Source: Buchnera_K aphidicola_B
GTDB lineage: Bacteria > Pseudomonadota > Gammaproteobacteria > Enterobacterales > Enterobacteriaceae
Direction: 5' to 3'
Length of the DNA stretch: 64,000 nucleotides
Assembly (NCBI RefSeq): GCF_039388045.1
Contig: NZ_CP135015.1
Span: 354,944 to 418,943, forward strand
Part shown: positions 1 through 8,506 of the stretch, piece by piece
Position numbering within the stretch: position 1 is the first letter of the stretch
Layout: each line of letters starts with the position of its first letter
Program-made: the position numbers and the translations under genes
Notes under the pieces: generated by a model
The model's input: the letters and a program-made list of their open reading frames with translations, nothing else
Told to the model about the DNA's origin: nothing
The model's database searches: none

Positions 1-1203
1 AGAAAAAGGAATTTTTAAAAAAAATTTTAAAAAATCCGGAGTAAGGCAAATAAAAGAAATATATAACGCCCCTATTAATGTTACACGTAATAATATTTTT
101 TCAATATAATGTTCTGTATTTAATCCAGGTCGAATACCAGGAATAAAAGCACTAGATTTTTTTAAATTATCTGCTGTATCTTTTATATTAAAGATTAAAA
201 AATTATAAAAATAACAAAAAAAAATTATCAAAAAAATATAAACTGAAAAATAAATAATATTACTAGAACGTATATATATAAAAATATTATTTAAAAAATA
301 ATACTTATTTAATATTGCATAAATATCAAACCAAGAACATAATGTAGCAGGAAATACTAAAATACTAGAAGTAAAAATAGCTGGTATTACACCAGAAATA
401 TTTAATTTTATAGGTAAATACGAACTTTGATTAGAATAAATACGGTTAGTATATTGACGACGAGCATAAAAAATTGGAACTTGCCTATAACTACATTCAA
501 CATACACAACTAAATAAATTAAAAATAAAAAAAAAAACAGAATTAAAAAAAAAACATATAAAGATATTTGACCTAAAATAACTTGCATACAAGTGTTAAT
601 TATAATTGCAGGTAAAGTACTAACAACACCTATAAAAATAAATATCGAAATACCATTTCCTATACCTTTTTCTGTAATTAATTCAGCTAACCACATTAAA
701 AAAACAGTTCCAGTAACTAAACTTATTGTAGATATAAAACAATAATAATGAATTGGATGTAAAACTAAATGATATGAACTTAAAAAATGCGGTAAACTAA
801 AAGAAAGTAATAAAGCTTGAAAAAAAGCAAAAAAAACAGTTGTATATCTTATATATTCATTAATTTTAACACGTCCACTATCTCCATCTTTTTTAATTTC
901 TTTGAAAAAAGGGACAACTAAACTTAATAATTGTATTATTATAGAAGCAGAAATATACGGAACAACACCTAAAGCAAAGATAGATACTCTATTTAATGCT
1001 CCACCAGAAAAAATATTTAACGCATCAAGAATTGTTCCATGATTTTGAAATAAAATTTTTGATAATAAAATTGCATTAATACCAGGAATTGGAATAAATG
1101 AACCTAATCTAAAAATTATAACTGCAAATAATAAAAATAAAATTCTTATTTTTAATTCATTAAAATTACTTTTATTAAAATTCAAACCTAATTTTTGCAC
1201 CAT
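1..1203 (-). CDS. secY: Protein translocase subunit SecY (cut by the left window edge)
   Basis: Channel-forming subunit of the SecYEG inner-membrane translocon, which exports and inserts proteins. The first 401 codons are present, beginning MVQKLGLNF; the frame runs off the left edge, so about 40 C-terminal residues are missing only because the window stops. Visible family features are a series of strongly hydrophobic segments, the early FIPIPGIN stretch, the KSSAFIPGIRPG segment late in the protein, and the following GALYISFICL helix. It starts 5 bases after the rplO stop, as last-but-one gene of the spc operon; rpmJ would be expected further left. Confidence 0.96.
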   Translation of the reverse strand, partial: MVQKLGLNFNKSNFNELKIRILFLLFAVIIFRLGSFIPIPGINAILLSKILFQNHGTILDALNIFSGGALNRVSIFALGVVPYISASIIIQLLSLVVPFFKEIKKDGDSGRVKINEYIRYTTVFFAFFQALLLSFSLPHFLSSYHLVLHPIHYYCFISTISLVTGTVFLMWLAELITEKGIGNGISIFIFIGVVSTLPAIIINTCMQVILGQISLYVFFLILFFFLFLIYLVVYVECSYRQVPIFYARRQYTNRIYSNQSSYLPIKLNISGVIPAIFTSSILVFPATLCSWFDIYAILNKYYFLNNIFIYIRSSNIIYFSVYIFLIIFFCYFYNFLIFNIKDTADNLKKSSAFIPGIRPGLNTEHYIEKILLRVTLIGALYISFICLTPDFLKFFLKIPFS

Positions 1204-1208
1204 GCTAA

Positions 1209-1664
1209 TTAATATCCTTTAATAGCCCCACCTAAAACTTTAATTTCTGAATACACACCTTTGGTAACCTTTAAACCTTCAATAATAATAGGGGAAAAAA
1301 TTCTACCAGAAGAAATTATTTTTGCATTTTTGACATTTTTTTTAACAACATTAAATTTTTTTAAAATATCTAAATTAATTATATTATCAATTATTTTTCC
1401 ATTTCTTAATAATGTTTCAATTTCTGATAAACGTACTTCAGCAATATTTTTTTTTTTTTTTGAACGAAAACCAAATTTAGGAATACGACGATATAAAGGC
1501 ATTTGACCTCCTTCAAAACCAATGCGAACTCCTCCACCAGATCTAGATTTTTGTCCTTTATGACCTCTACCTGAAGTTTTTCCAAAACCAGAACCTATCC
1601 CTCTGCCTAACCTTTTAGATTTTTTTTTTGATCCTTTTTGATAAGTTATATTATTTAAATACAT
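1209..1664 (-). CDS. rplO: 50S ribosomal protein L15
   Basis: Late-assembly protein of the large ribosomal subunit. The Gly/Lys/Arg-rich N-terminus, RLGRGIGSGFGKTSGRGHKG at about residues 18-37, is the L15 signature. Length is 151 residues against about 144 in E. coli. The start has an upstream TGGAG at suitable spacing. A run of 15 identical bases (1447-1461) encodes SKKKKN in the middle of the gene, a slippage-prone tract in an essential gene. It sits between rpmD and secY in normal spc order. Confidence 0.98.
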   Translation of the reverse strand: MYLNNITYQKGSKKKSKRLGRGIGSGFGKTSGRGHKGQKSRSGGGVRIGFEGGQMPLYRRIPKFGFRSKKKKNIAEVRLSEIETLLRNGKIIDNIINLDILKKFNVVKKNVKNAKIISSGRIFSPIIIEGLKVTKGVYSEIKVLGGAIKGY

Positions 1665-1685
1665 ATTATATATTACTCCAAATAT

Positions 1686-1871
1686 TTATTTATTTTTACA
1701 AACTTTCAACATATAAGAAATTTTATTAATCATGCCACGTAAGGAATCTGTATCTTTTCTATATACAGTATGACCAATTTTACGCAATCCTAAACCTAAT
1801 AAAGTTAATTTATGTTTATGTAATATTCCTATTTTACTTTTAATTTGTGTTATAGAAATTATATTATCCAT
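1686..1871 (-). CDS. rpmD: 50S ribosomal protein L30
   Basis: Small large-subunit protein, 61 residues (about 59 in E. coli). It has the typical single-domain pattern, with ITQIKSKIGILHKHKLTLLGLGLRKIGHTV spread over residues 6-37 (read here as two adjoining motifs, the IGxxxKxKxTLxxLGL core and the following GLRKIGHTV). It starts one base after the rpsE stop, so the two are probably translationally coupled within the spc operon. Confidence 0.97.
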   Translation of the reverse strand: MDNIISITQIKSKIGILHKHKLTLLGLGLRKIGHTVYRKDTDSLRGMINKISYMLKVCKNK

Positions 1872-1872
1872 A

Positions 1873-2382
1873 TTATTTAATACCTAAAATATATTTAACA
1901 GATTTATTTCTTTTTTTAGCAATCATTTTTGGAGAATGAATTTTTTTTAAACCTTTAATAGTAGCACGAACTACATTAATAGGATTAGTTGAACCATAAG
2001 TTTTAGCTAAAATATCATGTATACCAGCAACTTCCAAAACCGCTCGCATTGCTCCTCCAGCAATAATCCCTGTGCCTTCTGAAGCAGGCTTCATAAAAAT
2101 ATTAGAACCAGTGTGAGAACTATATATCGCATATTGTATAGTTCTTTTATTTAAAGAAATATCTATCATATTACGACGCGCTTTTTCCATAGCTTTTTGA
2201 ATAGCAGATGGTACTTCACGCGCTTTACCATAACCAAAACCTACTTTCCCTTTTCCATTTCCAACTACCGTTAACGCAGTAAAAGAAAATATTCTACCAC
2301 CTTTAACAGTTTTTGATACTCTATTTACAGAAATAAGTTTTTCATTAAGATCATTTTTATATTTCTTGTTCATATTAATCAT
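1873..2382 (-). CDS. rpsE: 30S ribosomal protein S5
   Basis: Small-subunit protein involved in decoding fidelity and mRNA entry. It has an N-terminal double-stranded-RNA-binding fold (NRVSKTVKGGRIFSF, about residues 20-34) and the conserved GYGKAREVPSAIQKAMEKAR and GGAMRAVLEVAG segments. Length is 169 residues against 167 in E. coli. The ATG at 2382 follows AAGGAAAATAAT, which supports this start over the in-frame Met three codons later. Normal spc-operon position between rplR and rpmD. Confidence 0.98.
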   Translation of the reverse strand: MINMNKKYKNDLNEKLISVNRVSKTVKGGRIFSFTALTVVGNGKGKVGFGYGKAREVPSAIQKAMEKARRNMIDISLNKRTIQYAIYSSHTGSNIFMKPASEGTGIIAGGAMRAVLEVAGIHDILAKTYGSTNPINVVRATIKGLKKIHSPKMIAKKRNKSVKYILGIK

Positions 2383-2394
2383 ATTATTTTCCTT

Positions 2395-2760
2395 TTAAAA
2401 AATTAAACCAGCATCACGCGCAGCATTTGCTAACACTTCTATCCTACCATGATATTTAAAACCAGAACGATCAAAAGATACTTTTTTAACACCTTTATTT
2501 AAAGCTCTTTGTGCTATAATATTACCAATTAAAGCAGCAGCAGTCTTATTACCAGTATATTTTAAATTACCGATTATTTTTTTTTCTAAAGTAGAAGCAC
2601 ATACTATAACATTAAATTTTTCTGATATAATTTGCGCATAAATATGACGTGAAGTTCGATGTACCACTAAACGTGTTTTATTTAATTTTTTAAAATTTTG
2701 ACGAATTTTAACAGCCCTGCGTAAACGTTTTTTTTTTTTATTTATAACAGCTTGATTCAT
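2395..2760 (-). CDS. rplR: 50S ribosomal protein L18
   Basis: 5S rRNA-binding large-subunit protein. VVHRTSRHIYAQII and the C-terminal VSFDRSGFKYHGRIEVLANAARDAGL are diagnostic. The open frame continues upstream to 2799 inside rplF, but the ATG at 2760 gives 121 residues (E. coli 117) and begins one base after the rplF stop. I prefer it because the extra N-terminal residues have no counterpart in the family. Confidence 0.97.
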   Translation of the reverse strand: MNQAVINKKKKRLRRAVKIRQNFKKLNKTRLVVHRTSRHIYAQIISEKFNVIVCASTLEKKIIGNLKYTGNKTAAALIGNIIAQRALNKGVKKVSFDRSGFKYHGRIEVLANAARDAGLIF

Positions 2761-2761
2761 A

Positions 2762-3298
2762 TTATTTCTTCTTCGCCTCTTTAATACGAATGAATTCATC
2801 TTGATATCTAATACCTTTACCTTTATAGACTTCAGGAATACGATATGATCTTAAATCTGCTGCTACTTGACCTACCTTTTGTTTATCTACTCCTTTAATT
2901 AAAATTTCTGTAGGTTTTGTGTTTTCTATAAAAATATCATTTGGAAATTTATATGTAATAATATGTGAATAACCTAAAGATAAACTAATAACATTATTTA
3001 TTATATTTATAACACGATAACCAACACCAACTAATTGCAATTTCCTTTCAAAACCAACAGTTAAACCTAAAATCATAGAAGCAACTAAAGATCGACACGT
3101 ACCAGCCTGAGCCCATGAATTTGAATTATTTTTTTTAACATTAAATGTTAAATATTTATCTATATATTTTATATTAACATTTTTGTTAATATAATGCTTT
3201 AATGTTCTATTATTATGTTTAATAACTATTTTCTTCACAGATAATATTACTTCTACATCAGAAGGAACTAAAACAGGAAATTTAGCGATACGTGACAT
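2762..3298 (-). CDS. rplF: 50S ribosomal protein L6
   Basis: Large-subunit protein near the factor-binding site. Length is 178 residues (177 in E. coli), with two repeated domains: MSRIAKFPVLVPSDVEV at the N-terminus, and the C-terminal block ending YRIPEVYKGKGIRYQDEFIRIKEAKKK, here split by the family's PEVYKGKGIRY motif. Several positions are changed to Lys, Asn or Ile, as expected under AT bias. spc operon, 11 bases after rpsH. Confidence 0.98.
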   Translation of the reverse strand: MSRIAKFPVLVPSDVEVILSVKKIVIKHNNRTLKHYINKNVNIKYIDKYLTFNVKKNNSNSWAQAGTCRSLVASMILGLTVGFERKLQLVGVGYRVINIINNVISLSLGYSHIITYKFPNDIFIENTKPTEILIKGVDKQKVGQVAADLRSYRIPEVYKGKGIRYQDEFIRIKEAKKK

Positions 3299-3309
3299 AT
3301 TTTCTCCAA

Positions 3310-3702
3310 TTAAGATATATTACAAATTATTTCTCCACCGATATTTAATTTACGTGCTGTTGCATCTGTCATAATACCTTTAGAAGTAGATAAAATCGAT
3401 ATCCCTAAACCTGAAATAACTTTCGGAATATTTTTAACATTTTTATACACTCTTAAACTAGGTCGACTAACACGTTTAATATCCTCAATTACCGGTAAAC
3501 CTTTAAAATATTTTAAAGTAATATTCAAAATAGGTTTTAATGAATTTAATATTTTATAATCTTGTATATAACCTTCATTCTTTAAAACTTTACTAATAGC
3601 TACTTTTACTTTTGAAGAAGGTAAATCAACTGAAAATTTATTTGCACGTTGTGCATTACGTATTCTTGTTAACATATCAGAAATAGAATCTTGCATGCTC
3701 AT
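3310..3702 (-). CDS. rpsH: 30S ribosomal protein S8
   Basis: 16S rRNA-binding protein that, in E. coli, also represses translation of the spc operon by binding the rplE region of its mRNA. Length is 130 residues, equal to E. coli. The N-terminus MQDSISDMLTRIRNAQRAN and the C-terminal GLGISILSTSKGIMTDATAR are characteristic. Whether the autoregulatory site is kept upstream cannot be judged by eye. Confidence 0.98.
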   Translation of the reverse strand: MSMQDSISDMLTRIRNAQRANKFSVDLPSSKVKVAISKVLKNEGYIQDYKILNSLKPILNITLKYFKGLPVIEDIKRVSRPSLRVYKNVKNIPKVISGLGISILSTSKGIMTDATARKLNIGGEIICNIS

Positions 3703-3727
3703 TATATAAACTCCAATAAAAAAAAAA

Positions 3728-4033
3728 TTACCAACTAGCTTTTGTTAAACCTGGAACTTCTCCACGCATAGCAGTTTCACGAAGTTTCATACGACTTAAA
3801 CCAAATTTTCTTAAAAAACCATGCGGACGTCCAGTTTGCATACATCGATTTCTTTTACGAACTGGGCTAGAATCTCTTGGAAATGTTTGTAATTTTAACA
3901 TAGCATTAAAACGGTCTAATTTAGAATATGAAATATTAGATATAATTTTTTTTAATTTTTTACGTTGCGTAAAAAATTTTAAAGTTAAATTACAACGACG
4001 AATTTCTCTAGCTTTTACAGATTGTTTAGCCAT
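3728..4033 (-). CDS. rpsN: 30S ribosomal protein S14 (zinc-independent type)
   Basis: Small-subunit head protein. Its 101 residues and MAKQSVKAREIRR start match the long, zinc-free bacterial form; the C-terminal GRPHGFLRKFGLSRMKLRE motif is clear. The zinc-ribbon cysteine pairs of the short form are absent. spc operon, between rplE and rpsH. Confidence 0.98.
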   Translation of the reverse strand: MAKQSVKAREIRRCNLTLKFFTQRKKLKKIISNISYSKLDRFNAMLKLQTFPRDSSPVRKRNRCMQTGRPHGFLRKFGLSRMKLRETAMRGEVPGLTKASW

Positions 4034-4048
4034 ATATTAATTCTCATA

Positions 4049-4594
4049 TTAAATTTTATTACGAAATGGAAAATTCAATAAAGATAATAATGCATATGCT
4101 TCTTTATCAGAATTTGTACTAGTAGTAATTGTTATATCCATTCCACGTAATTGATCAATTTTGTCATAATCAATTTCTGGAAAAATAATTTGCTCACGTA
4201 TCCCTAAACTATAATTTCCCCTTCCATCAAAAGATTTAGAAAAAAAACCACGAAAATCACGTATACGAGGAATCGCAATAGTAATTAATTTATATAAAAA
4301 ATTCCATTTTTTAAAACCCCTTAACGTAACTTTACAACCTATTTCATTTCCTTTTCTAATTTTAAAACCTGATATAGAAGATTTGGCTTTAGTAATAACA
4401 GGTTTTTGACCTGAAATCAAAGTTAAATCAGAAATTGCATGTTTTAATAATTTTTTATTAGTAATCGCCAAACCAACGCCCATATTTAACGTAATTTTTT
4501 CAATTTTAGGAACTTGCATAACAGAACCATAATTAAATTTACGCATTAATTTAGAAACAACTTTATTTTTATAATAAATATACAATATACTCAT
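4049..4594 (-). CDS. rplE: 50S ribosomal protein L5
   Basis: 5S rRNA-binding protein of the central protuberance, 181 residues (179 in E. coli). Diagnostic stretches are VPKIEKITLNMGVG, GCKVTLRG, IPRIRDFRGF and SLGIREQIIFPEIDYDKI. Its start codon overlaps the rplX stop by one base (TAATG), suggesting coupled translation. Confidence 0.98.
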   Translation of the reverse strand: MSILYIYYKNKVVSKLMRKFNYGSVMQVPKIEKITLNMGVGLAITNKKLLKHAISDLTLISGQKPVITKAKSSISGFKIRKGNEIGCKVTLRGFKKWNFLYKLITIAIPRIRDFRGFFSKSFDGRGNYSLGIREQIIFPEIDYDKIDQLRGMDITITTSTNSDKEAYALLSLLNFPFRNKI

Positions 4595-4914
4595 TACTTC
4601 ACACCTACTTTTTTTCCATTAGATTTACAAAAACGAATTTTATGTTTTTTTTCAAATCGAAAACCAATACGATCAGATTTTTTCTTCAAAATATTTAAAA
4701 TAGCAATATTAGAAATATCAATAGGAGCTTCTTTTTTAAATATTGAACCAGGAATATTTTGCGATGGAATAGGTTTTTGATGTTTAAAAACTAAATTTAA
4801 ACCTTTTATAATAACTTTATTATTAGATAATATTTTATTAATTGTACCTATTTGACCTTTATTTTTTCCCGTTGTAATAATAATTTTATCATTATATTTA
4901 AATTTCATTGCCAT
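4594..4914 (-). CDS. rplX: 50S ribosomal protein L24
   Basis: Assembly-initiator protein of the large subunit with an N-terminal KOW motif (DKIIITTGKNKGQIGTI, about residues 9-25) and the family's VFKHQKPIPSQNIPGSI and RIGFRF segments. Length 106 residues (104 in E. coli). It lies 18 bases after rplN and overlaps rplE by one base. Confidence 0.98.
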   Translation of the reverse strand: MAMKFKYNDKIIITTGKNKGQIGTINKILSNNKVIIKGLNLVFKHQKPIPSQNIPGSIFKKEAPIDISNIAILNILKKKSDRIGFRFEKKHKIRFCKSNGKKVGVK

Positions 4915-4932
4915 CTTTTTATAACTCTCCTT

Positions 4933-5301
4933 TTACAGTACTTCAGGCGCTAATGAAATAATTTTCATAAATTTTTCTGTTCTTAATTCCCTTGTAACTG
5001 GACCAAAAATCCTTGTTCCAATAGGTTGATCAGTATTATTTAATATTACACAAGCGTTATTATCAAAACGTATAATAGAGCCATCAAAACGACGTATACC
5101 TTTTTTAGTACGAACAATTATCGCTTTTAAAACTTCACCTTTTTTAACTTTTCCTCTAGGAATGGCTTCCTTTACAGCAACCTTTATAACATCTCCAATT
5201 CCAGCATAACGTCTTTTTGATCCACCAAGAACTTTTATACACATAACAATTTTAGCACCAGAATTATCGGCAACATTTAATATAGTATGTTCTTGTATCA
5301 T
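4933..5301 (-). CDS. rplN: 50S ribosomal protein L14
   Basis: Large-subunit protein at the inter-subunit bridge; first gene of the spc operon. VADNSGAKIVMCIKVLGG, GDVIKVAVKEAIPRG and the end FMKIISLAPEVL are almost unchanged from E. coli. The frame extends to a GTG at 5310, but the ATG at 5301 gives MIQEHTILN and exactly 123 residues as in E. coli, so I use that start. The 115 bases upstream separate it from rpsQ and should hold the spc promoter. Confidence 0.98.
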   Translation of the reverse strand: MIQEHTILNVADNSGAKIVMCIKVLGGSKRRYAGIGDVIKVAVKEAIPRGKVKKGEVLKAIIVRTKKGIRRFDGSIIRFDNNACVILNNTDQPIGTRIFGPVTRELRTEKFMKIISLAPEVL

Positions 5302-5416
5302 AATTAGCACTCAACAGTTCATTTTTATTATTAAAATTTGAAATATATTTATTAAATTTATGTAAAATAACAAAAAAATTAAATATATCAATTCATAAAA
5401 TATTTATTAAAAAAAT
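5302..5416 (-). promoter_or_regulatory. Spacer between S10 and spc operons, probable spc promoter region
   Basis: This 115-base A/T spacer separates rpsQ, last gene of the S10 operon, from rplN, first gene of the spc operon, and is much wider than the neighbouring gaps. On the minus strand a TTGTTA followed by A/T-rich candidates for a -10 element (for example TAATAA/TAAATA) lies near 5340-5370. The match is weak and the composition makes chance hits likely; the operon boundary is the main evidence. Confidence 0.3.
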
Positions 5417-5671
5417 TTAAGTAATAACTTTTTTAATAATATGCGAAAAACACCAAGATTTAGTTTTAGATATTGGACGACAAGAATAAATCTCAACTAA
5501 ATCACCTATAGAACAACTATTTTTTTCATCATGTATATGTAATTTAGTAGTACGTTTAATATATTTTCCATATATTGGATGTTTTACAAAACGTTTGATA
5601 GATATAGTAGCAGACTTATTCATTTTATTATTTACAATTAAACCTTGTAAAATTTTTTTTTTTTTATTCAT
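5417..5671 (-). CDS. rpsQ: 30S ribosomal protein S17
   Basis: Primary 16S rRNA-binding protein. LQGLIVNNKMNKSATISIKR and VKHPIYGKYIKRTTKLHIHDE followed by ECRPISKTKSW-type residues identify it. The ATG at 5671 gives 84 residues as in E. coli and lies one base after the rpmC stop; the longer frame to 5713 would run inside rpmC and has no family counterpart. Last gene of the S10 operon. Confidence 0.97.
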   Translation of the reverse strand: MNKKKKILQGLIVNNKMNKSATISIKRFVKHPIYGKYIKRTTKLHIHDEKNSCSIGDLVEIYSCRPISKTKSWCFSHIIKKVIT

Positions 5672-5672
5672 A

Positions 5673-5861
5673 TTATATTTTTTTTTCCGAAATAATAGTT
5701 TTAATTCTTGCAATATTACGGCGCACTTTTTTAAGTAAATGCGTTTGTTTTAATTTACCAGAACCTAGTTGCATACGTAAATTAAATTTTTCACGTAATA
5801 TAGATAATAAATATAAATTTAAATCAACTATATTTTTTTTACGTAATTTTTTAATACTCAT
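5673..5861 (-). CDS. rpmC: 50S ribosomal protein L29
   Basis: Small helical protein near the peptide exit tunnel, 62 residues (63 in E. coli). The LREKFNLRMQLGSGKLKQTHLLKKVRRNIARIKT region, here divided as LREKFNLRMQLGSGKL and VRRNIARIKT, is characteristic. It overlaps the rplP stop by 4 bases (start 5861, rplP stop from 5858), consistent with translational coupling. Confidence 0.97.
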   Translation of the reverse strand: MSIKKLRKKNIVDLNLYLLSILREKFNLRMQLGSGKLKQTHLLKKVRRNIARIKTIISEKKI

Positions 5862-6271
5862 AATAACACCATTTTATTAACAAATGTCGTTTTAATAGGT
5901 AATTTATCAGAAGCTAATTTAAAAGCAATTCTGGATAATTCTTCAGACACACCATCCATTTCATATAATATTTTTCCTGGTTGCACTAAAGCAACCCAAT
6001 ATTCAACATTTCCTTTTCCTTTACCCATGCGTACTTCTAAAGGTTTTTGAGTAATAGGTTTATCAGGAAAAACACGAATCCAAATTTTACCTATTCTTTT
6101 AATAGAACGGGTAATAACTCTTCTAGCTGATTCAATTTGCCTAGCTGTTAAACGACCTCGAGTAACCGCTCTTAAACCAAAAGAACCGAAATTTATATTA
6201 TCATCAACAACCAAACCACGATTACGTCCTTTATGCATTTTACGAAATTTGGTACGTTTAGGTTGTAACAT
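5858..6271 (-). CDS. rplP: 50S ribosomal protein L16
   Basis: Large-subunit protein that helps shape the A site. MLQPKRTKFRKMHKGRNRG at the start and the GKGKGNVEYWVALVQPGKI segment in the C-terminal half are hallmark sequences. Length 137 residues (136 in E. coli). S10 operon between rpsC and rpmC. Confidence 0.98.
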   Translation of the reverse strand: MLQPKRTKFRKMHKGRNRGLVVDDNINFGSFGLRAVTRGRLTARQIESARRVITRSIKRIGKIWIRVFPDKPITQKPLEVRMGKGKGNVEYWVALVQPGKILYEMDGVSEELSRIAFKLASDKLPIKTTFVNKMVLL

Positions 6272-6283
6272 AAAAACCCCTAT

Positions 6284-6985
6284 TTATTTTCTAATATATT
6301 TATTATATTTTCTATTTTGATTAAATTTATAATCTTTTCTTTCAATAACACCCATTCCACCAAGAATTTCACCTTTAAAAATCCAAACTTTAATTCCTAT
6401 TAAACCAAATGTAGTATGCGCCTCTGCAGTATTATATTCAATATTAGCTCTAAAAGTATGTAAAGGAACTCTTCCTTCTCTATACCATTCAGTACGAGCG
6501 ATTTCAACACCACCTAAACGCCCACTAACTGCAATTTTAATACCTTTCGCACCTTGTCTCATAGCATTTTGTACTGCTCTTTTCATAACTCTACGAAACA
6601 TAATACGACGCTCTAATTGCATTTTAATATTATCAGCAACTAATTTAGCATCTAATTCTGGTTTTCTTATTTCAGAAATATTAACTTGTGCAGGTACACC
6701 AGAAATAACAGATATTAAAGAACGTAATTTTTCGACATCTTCTCCTTTTTTACCTATTACAATACCCGGTCTAGCGGTATGTATTGTCACCCGAATCGTT
6801 TTTGATGGCCTTTCAATAACAATTTTAGAAACTGCTGCTTTAAATAATTTTTTTATTAAAAACTTCCTAACTTTATAATCTCCATATAAATTATTTGCAA
6901 AATCTTTTCCATTAGAAAACCAAATTGAATCCCAAGATTTTATCACACCTAAACGTATACCGTTCGGATGAACTTTTTGACCCAT
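6284..6985 (-). CDS. rpsC: 30S ribosomal protein S3
   Basis: Small-subunit protein at the mRNA entry site, with a KH domain (GIVIGKKGEDVEKLR near residues 74-88) and the C-terminal S3 domain (GRLGGVEIARTEWYREGRVP). Length 233 residues, equal to E. coli. MGQKVHPNGIRLGV is the standard N-terminus. The last 20 residues are Lys/Asn/Tyr-rich and poorly conserved, as is usual for this tail. Confidence 0.98.
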   Translation of the reverse strand: MGQKVHPNGIRLGVIKSWDSIWFSNGKDFANNLYGDYKVRKFLIKKLFKAAVSKIVIERPSKTIRVTIHTARPGIVIGKKGEDVEKLRSLISVISGVPAQVNISEIRKPELDAKLVADNIKMQLERRIMFRRVMKRAVQNAMRQGAKGIKIAVSGRLGGVEIARTEWYREGRVPLHTFRANIEYNTAEAHTTFGLIGIKVWIFKGEILGGMGVIERKDYKFNQNRKYNKYIRK

Positions 6986-7002
6986 CGCGCGTACTCCAAT
7001 TA

Positions 7003-7338
7003 TTATTTATGAGCAACTATAATAGTTACATGACTAGTACGTTTTAAAATTCTATCCGCTCTTCCTTTAGCACGAGGCATCATCCTTTTTATAGTTGGAC
7101 CTTCATTAACAAAAATTTTACTAATTATTAACTTATTAAAATCAGATCCATGATTATGCTCAGCATTAGCTATAGCTGAATGTAATAATTTTTTAATCAA
7201 GCATGCAGCTTTTTTTTTACTAAAACATAACATATTTAATGCATAAGAAACTTTTTTTCCACGAATTAAATTTACAACTAAACGTAATTTTTGCGGTGAA
7301 GATGGAGCTTTTATATATTTAGCTATAGTTTCTGTCAT
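7003..7338 (-). CDS. rplV: 50S ribosomal protein L22
   Basis: Protein of the exit tunnel, 111 residues (110 in E. coli). KLRLVVNLIRGKKVSYALNM and the C-terminal RMMPRAKGRADRILKRTSHV, which carries the tunnel hairpin region, are clear. S10 operon, between rpsS and rpsC. Confidence 0.98.
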   Translation of the reverse strand: MTETIAKYIKAPSSPQKLRLVVNLIRGKKVSYALNMLCFSKKKAACLIKKLLHSAIANAEHNHGSDFNKLIISKIFVNEGPTIKRMMPRAKGRADRILKRTSHVTIIVAHK

Positions 7339-7347
7339 AAAATAACC

Positions 7348-7638
7348 TTATTTTTTTTCTGTAGTTTTTTTAATCTTTCTATCTGCTGAATGATTTTTAA
7401 AAGTTCGTGTAATTGAAAATTCACCTAACTTATGCCCAACCATTTCTTCTGTAATAAAAATAGGTATATGTTTCCTACCATTATGAACAGCAATAGTTAA
7501 ACCAATCATATTCGGAAAGATAGTTGATCTTCGTGACCAAGTGCGTAAAACTTTTTTATCATTATTTTTTATAGCTTTTTCAACTTTTTTAAATAAACTA
7601 ATATCAATAAATGGCCCTTTTTTTAAAGATCTTGGCAT
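7348..7638 (-). CDS. rpsS: 30S ribosomal protein S19
   Basis: Small-subunit head protein, 96 residues (92 in E. coli). The N-terminus MPRSLKKGPFID and the segment VGHKLGEFSITRTFKNH are diagnostic. The C-terminus is a few Lys-rich residues longer than usual. S10 operon, 9 bases before rplV. Confidence 0.98.
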   Translation of the reverse strand: MPRSLKKGPFIDISLFKKVEKAIKNNDKKVLRTWSRRSTIFPNMIGLTIAVHNGRKHIPIFITEEMVGHKLGEFSITRTFKNHSADRKIKKTTEKK

Positions 7639-7657
7639 ATATAATAATCCTTATAAT

Positions 7658-8479
7658 TTATTTAGTACGATGACGTATAATAAATTTTTCAGTTCTTTTA
7701 TTATTTCTCGTTTTTTTACCCTTAGTTTGTACTCCCCAAGGACTAACTGGATGTTTTCCAAAATTTCTACCTTCTCCACCTCCATGAGGGTGATCAACAG
7801 GGTTCATAGCTGTACCACGTACTGTAGGTCTAATACCTCTCCAACGAGAAGCCCCTGCTTTACCTAAAACTTTCAACATATGTTCTGAATTTCCAACTTC
7901 ACCAATAGTAGCTCGACAAATAGATAAAATTTTACGCATTTCCCCAGAACGCAAACGTAAAGAAACATAACGATTATCTTTTGCAATCATTTGAGCATAA
8001 CTACCTGCTGAACGAACTAATTGACCGCCTTTACCAGGTTTTAATTCAATATTATGTAATATTGTACCAATTGGTATATAAAACATAGGTAAAGTGTTAC
8101 CAATATTAATACTTGATTTTTTACCAGAAACAACTATATCACCTATTTTAATTCCTTTGGGAGCAAGGATATAATTTCTTAAACCATCTTTATATAAAAT
8201 TAATGCTATATGAGCAGATCTATTTGGATCATATTCTATTCTCTCAATAGTTGCAGGGATATTGTCTTTAATACGTTTAAAATCTATTTTTCTAAAAACT
8301 TTTTTATGTCCACCACCAATATGTCTAGTTGTAATTCTTCCAATATTATTTCTACCACCACTTTTATTTTTTTTAAACAATAACTTTTTGAAAGGTTTTC
8401 CAGTATATAAAAAAGCGTGTTTAACTTTTACAACATGTCTCCTTCCTGGAGAAGTTGGTTTGCAATTTATAATAGTCAT
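7658..8479 (-). CDS. rplB: 50S ribosomal protein L2
   Basis: Universal large-subunit protein needed for subunit association and peptidyl-transferase organisation. Length 273 residues, as in E. coli. The highly conserved C-terminal MNPVDHPHGGGEGRNFGKHP block carries the functionally important His. The N-terminal part has the usual KPTSPGRRHVVKV opening. S10 operon between rplW and rpsS. Confidence 0.99.
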   Translation of the reverse strand: MTIINCKPTSPGRRHVVKVKHAFLYTGKPFKKLLFKKNKSGGRNNIGRITTRHIGGGHKKVFRKIDFKRIKDNIPATIERIEYDPNRSAHIALILYKDGLRNYILAPKGIKIGDIVVSGKKSSINIGNTLPMFYIPIGTILHNIELKPGKGGQLVRSAGSYAQMIAKDNRYVSLRLRSGEMRKILSICRATIGEVGNSEHMLKVLGKAGASRWRGIRPTVRGTAMNPVDHPHGGGEGRNFGKHPVSPWGVQTKGKKTRNNKRTEKFIIRHRTK

Positions 8480-8506
8480 TCTTATCTTTATCCTCTAACT
8501 TAACAT

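Noticed and set aside
2761..2799. Longer N-terminus for L18 overlapping rplF
   Set aside because: Extra residues lack family counterparts, whereas the ATG at 2,760 follows the rplF stop by one base.
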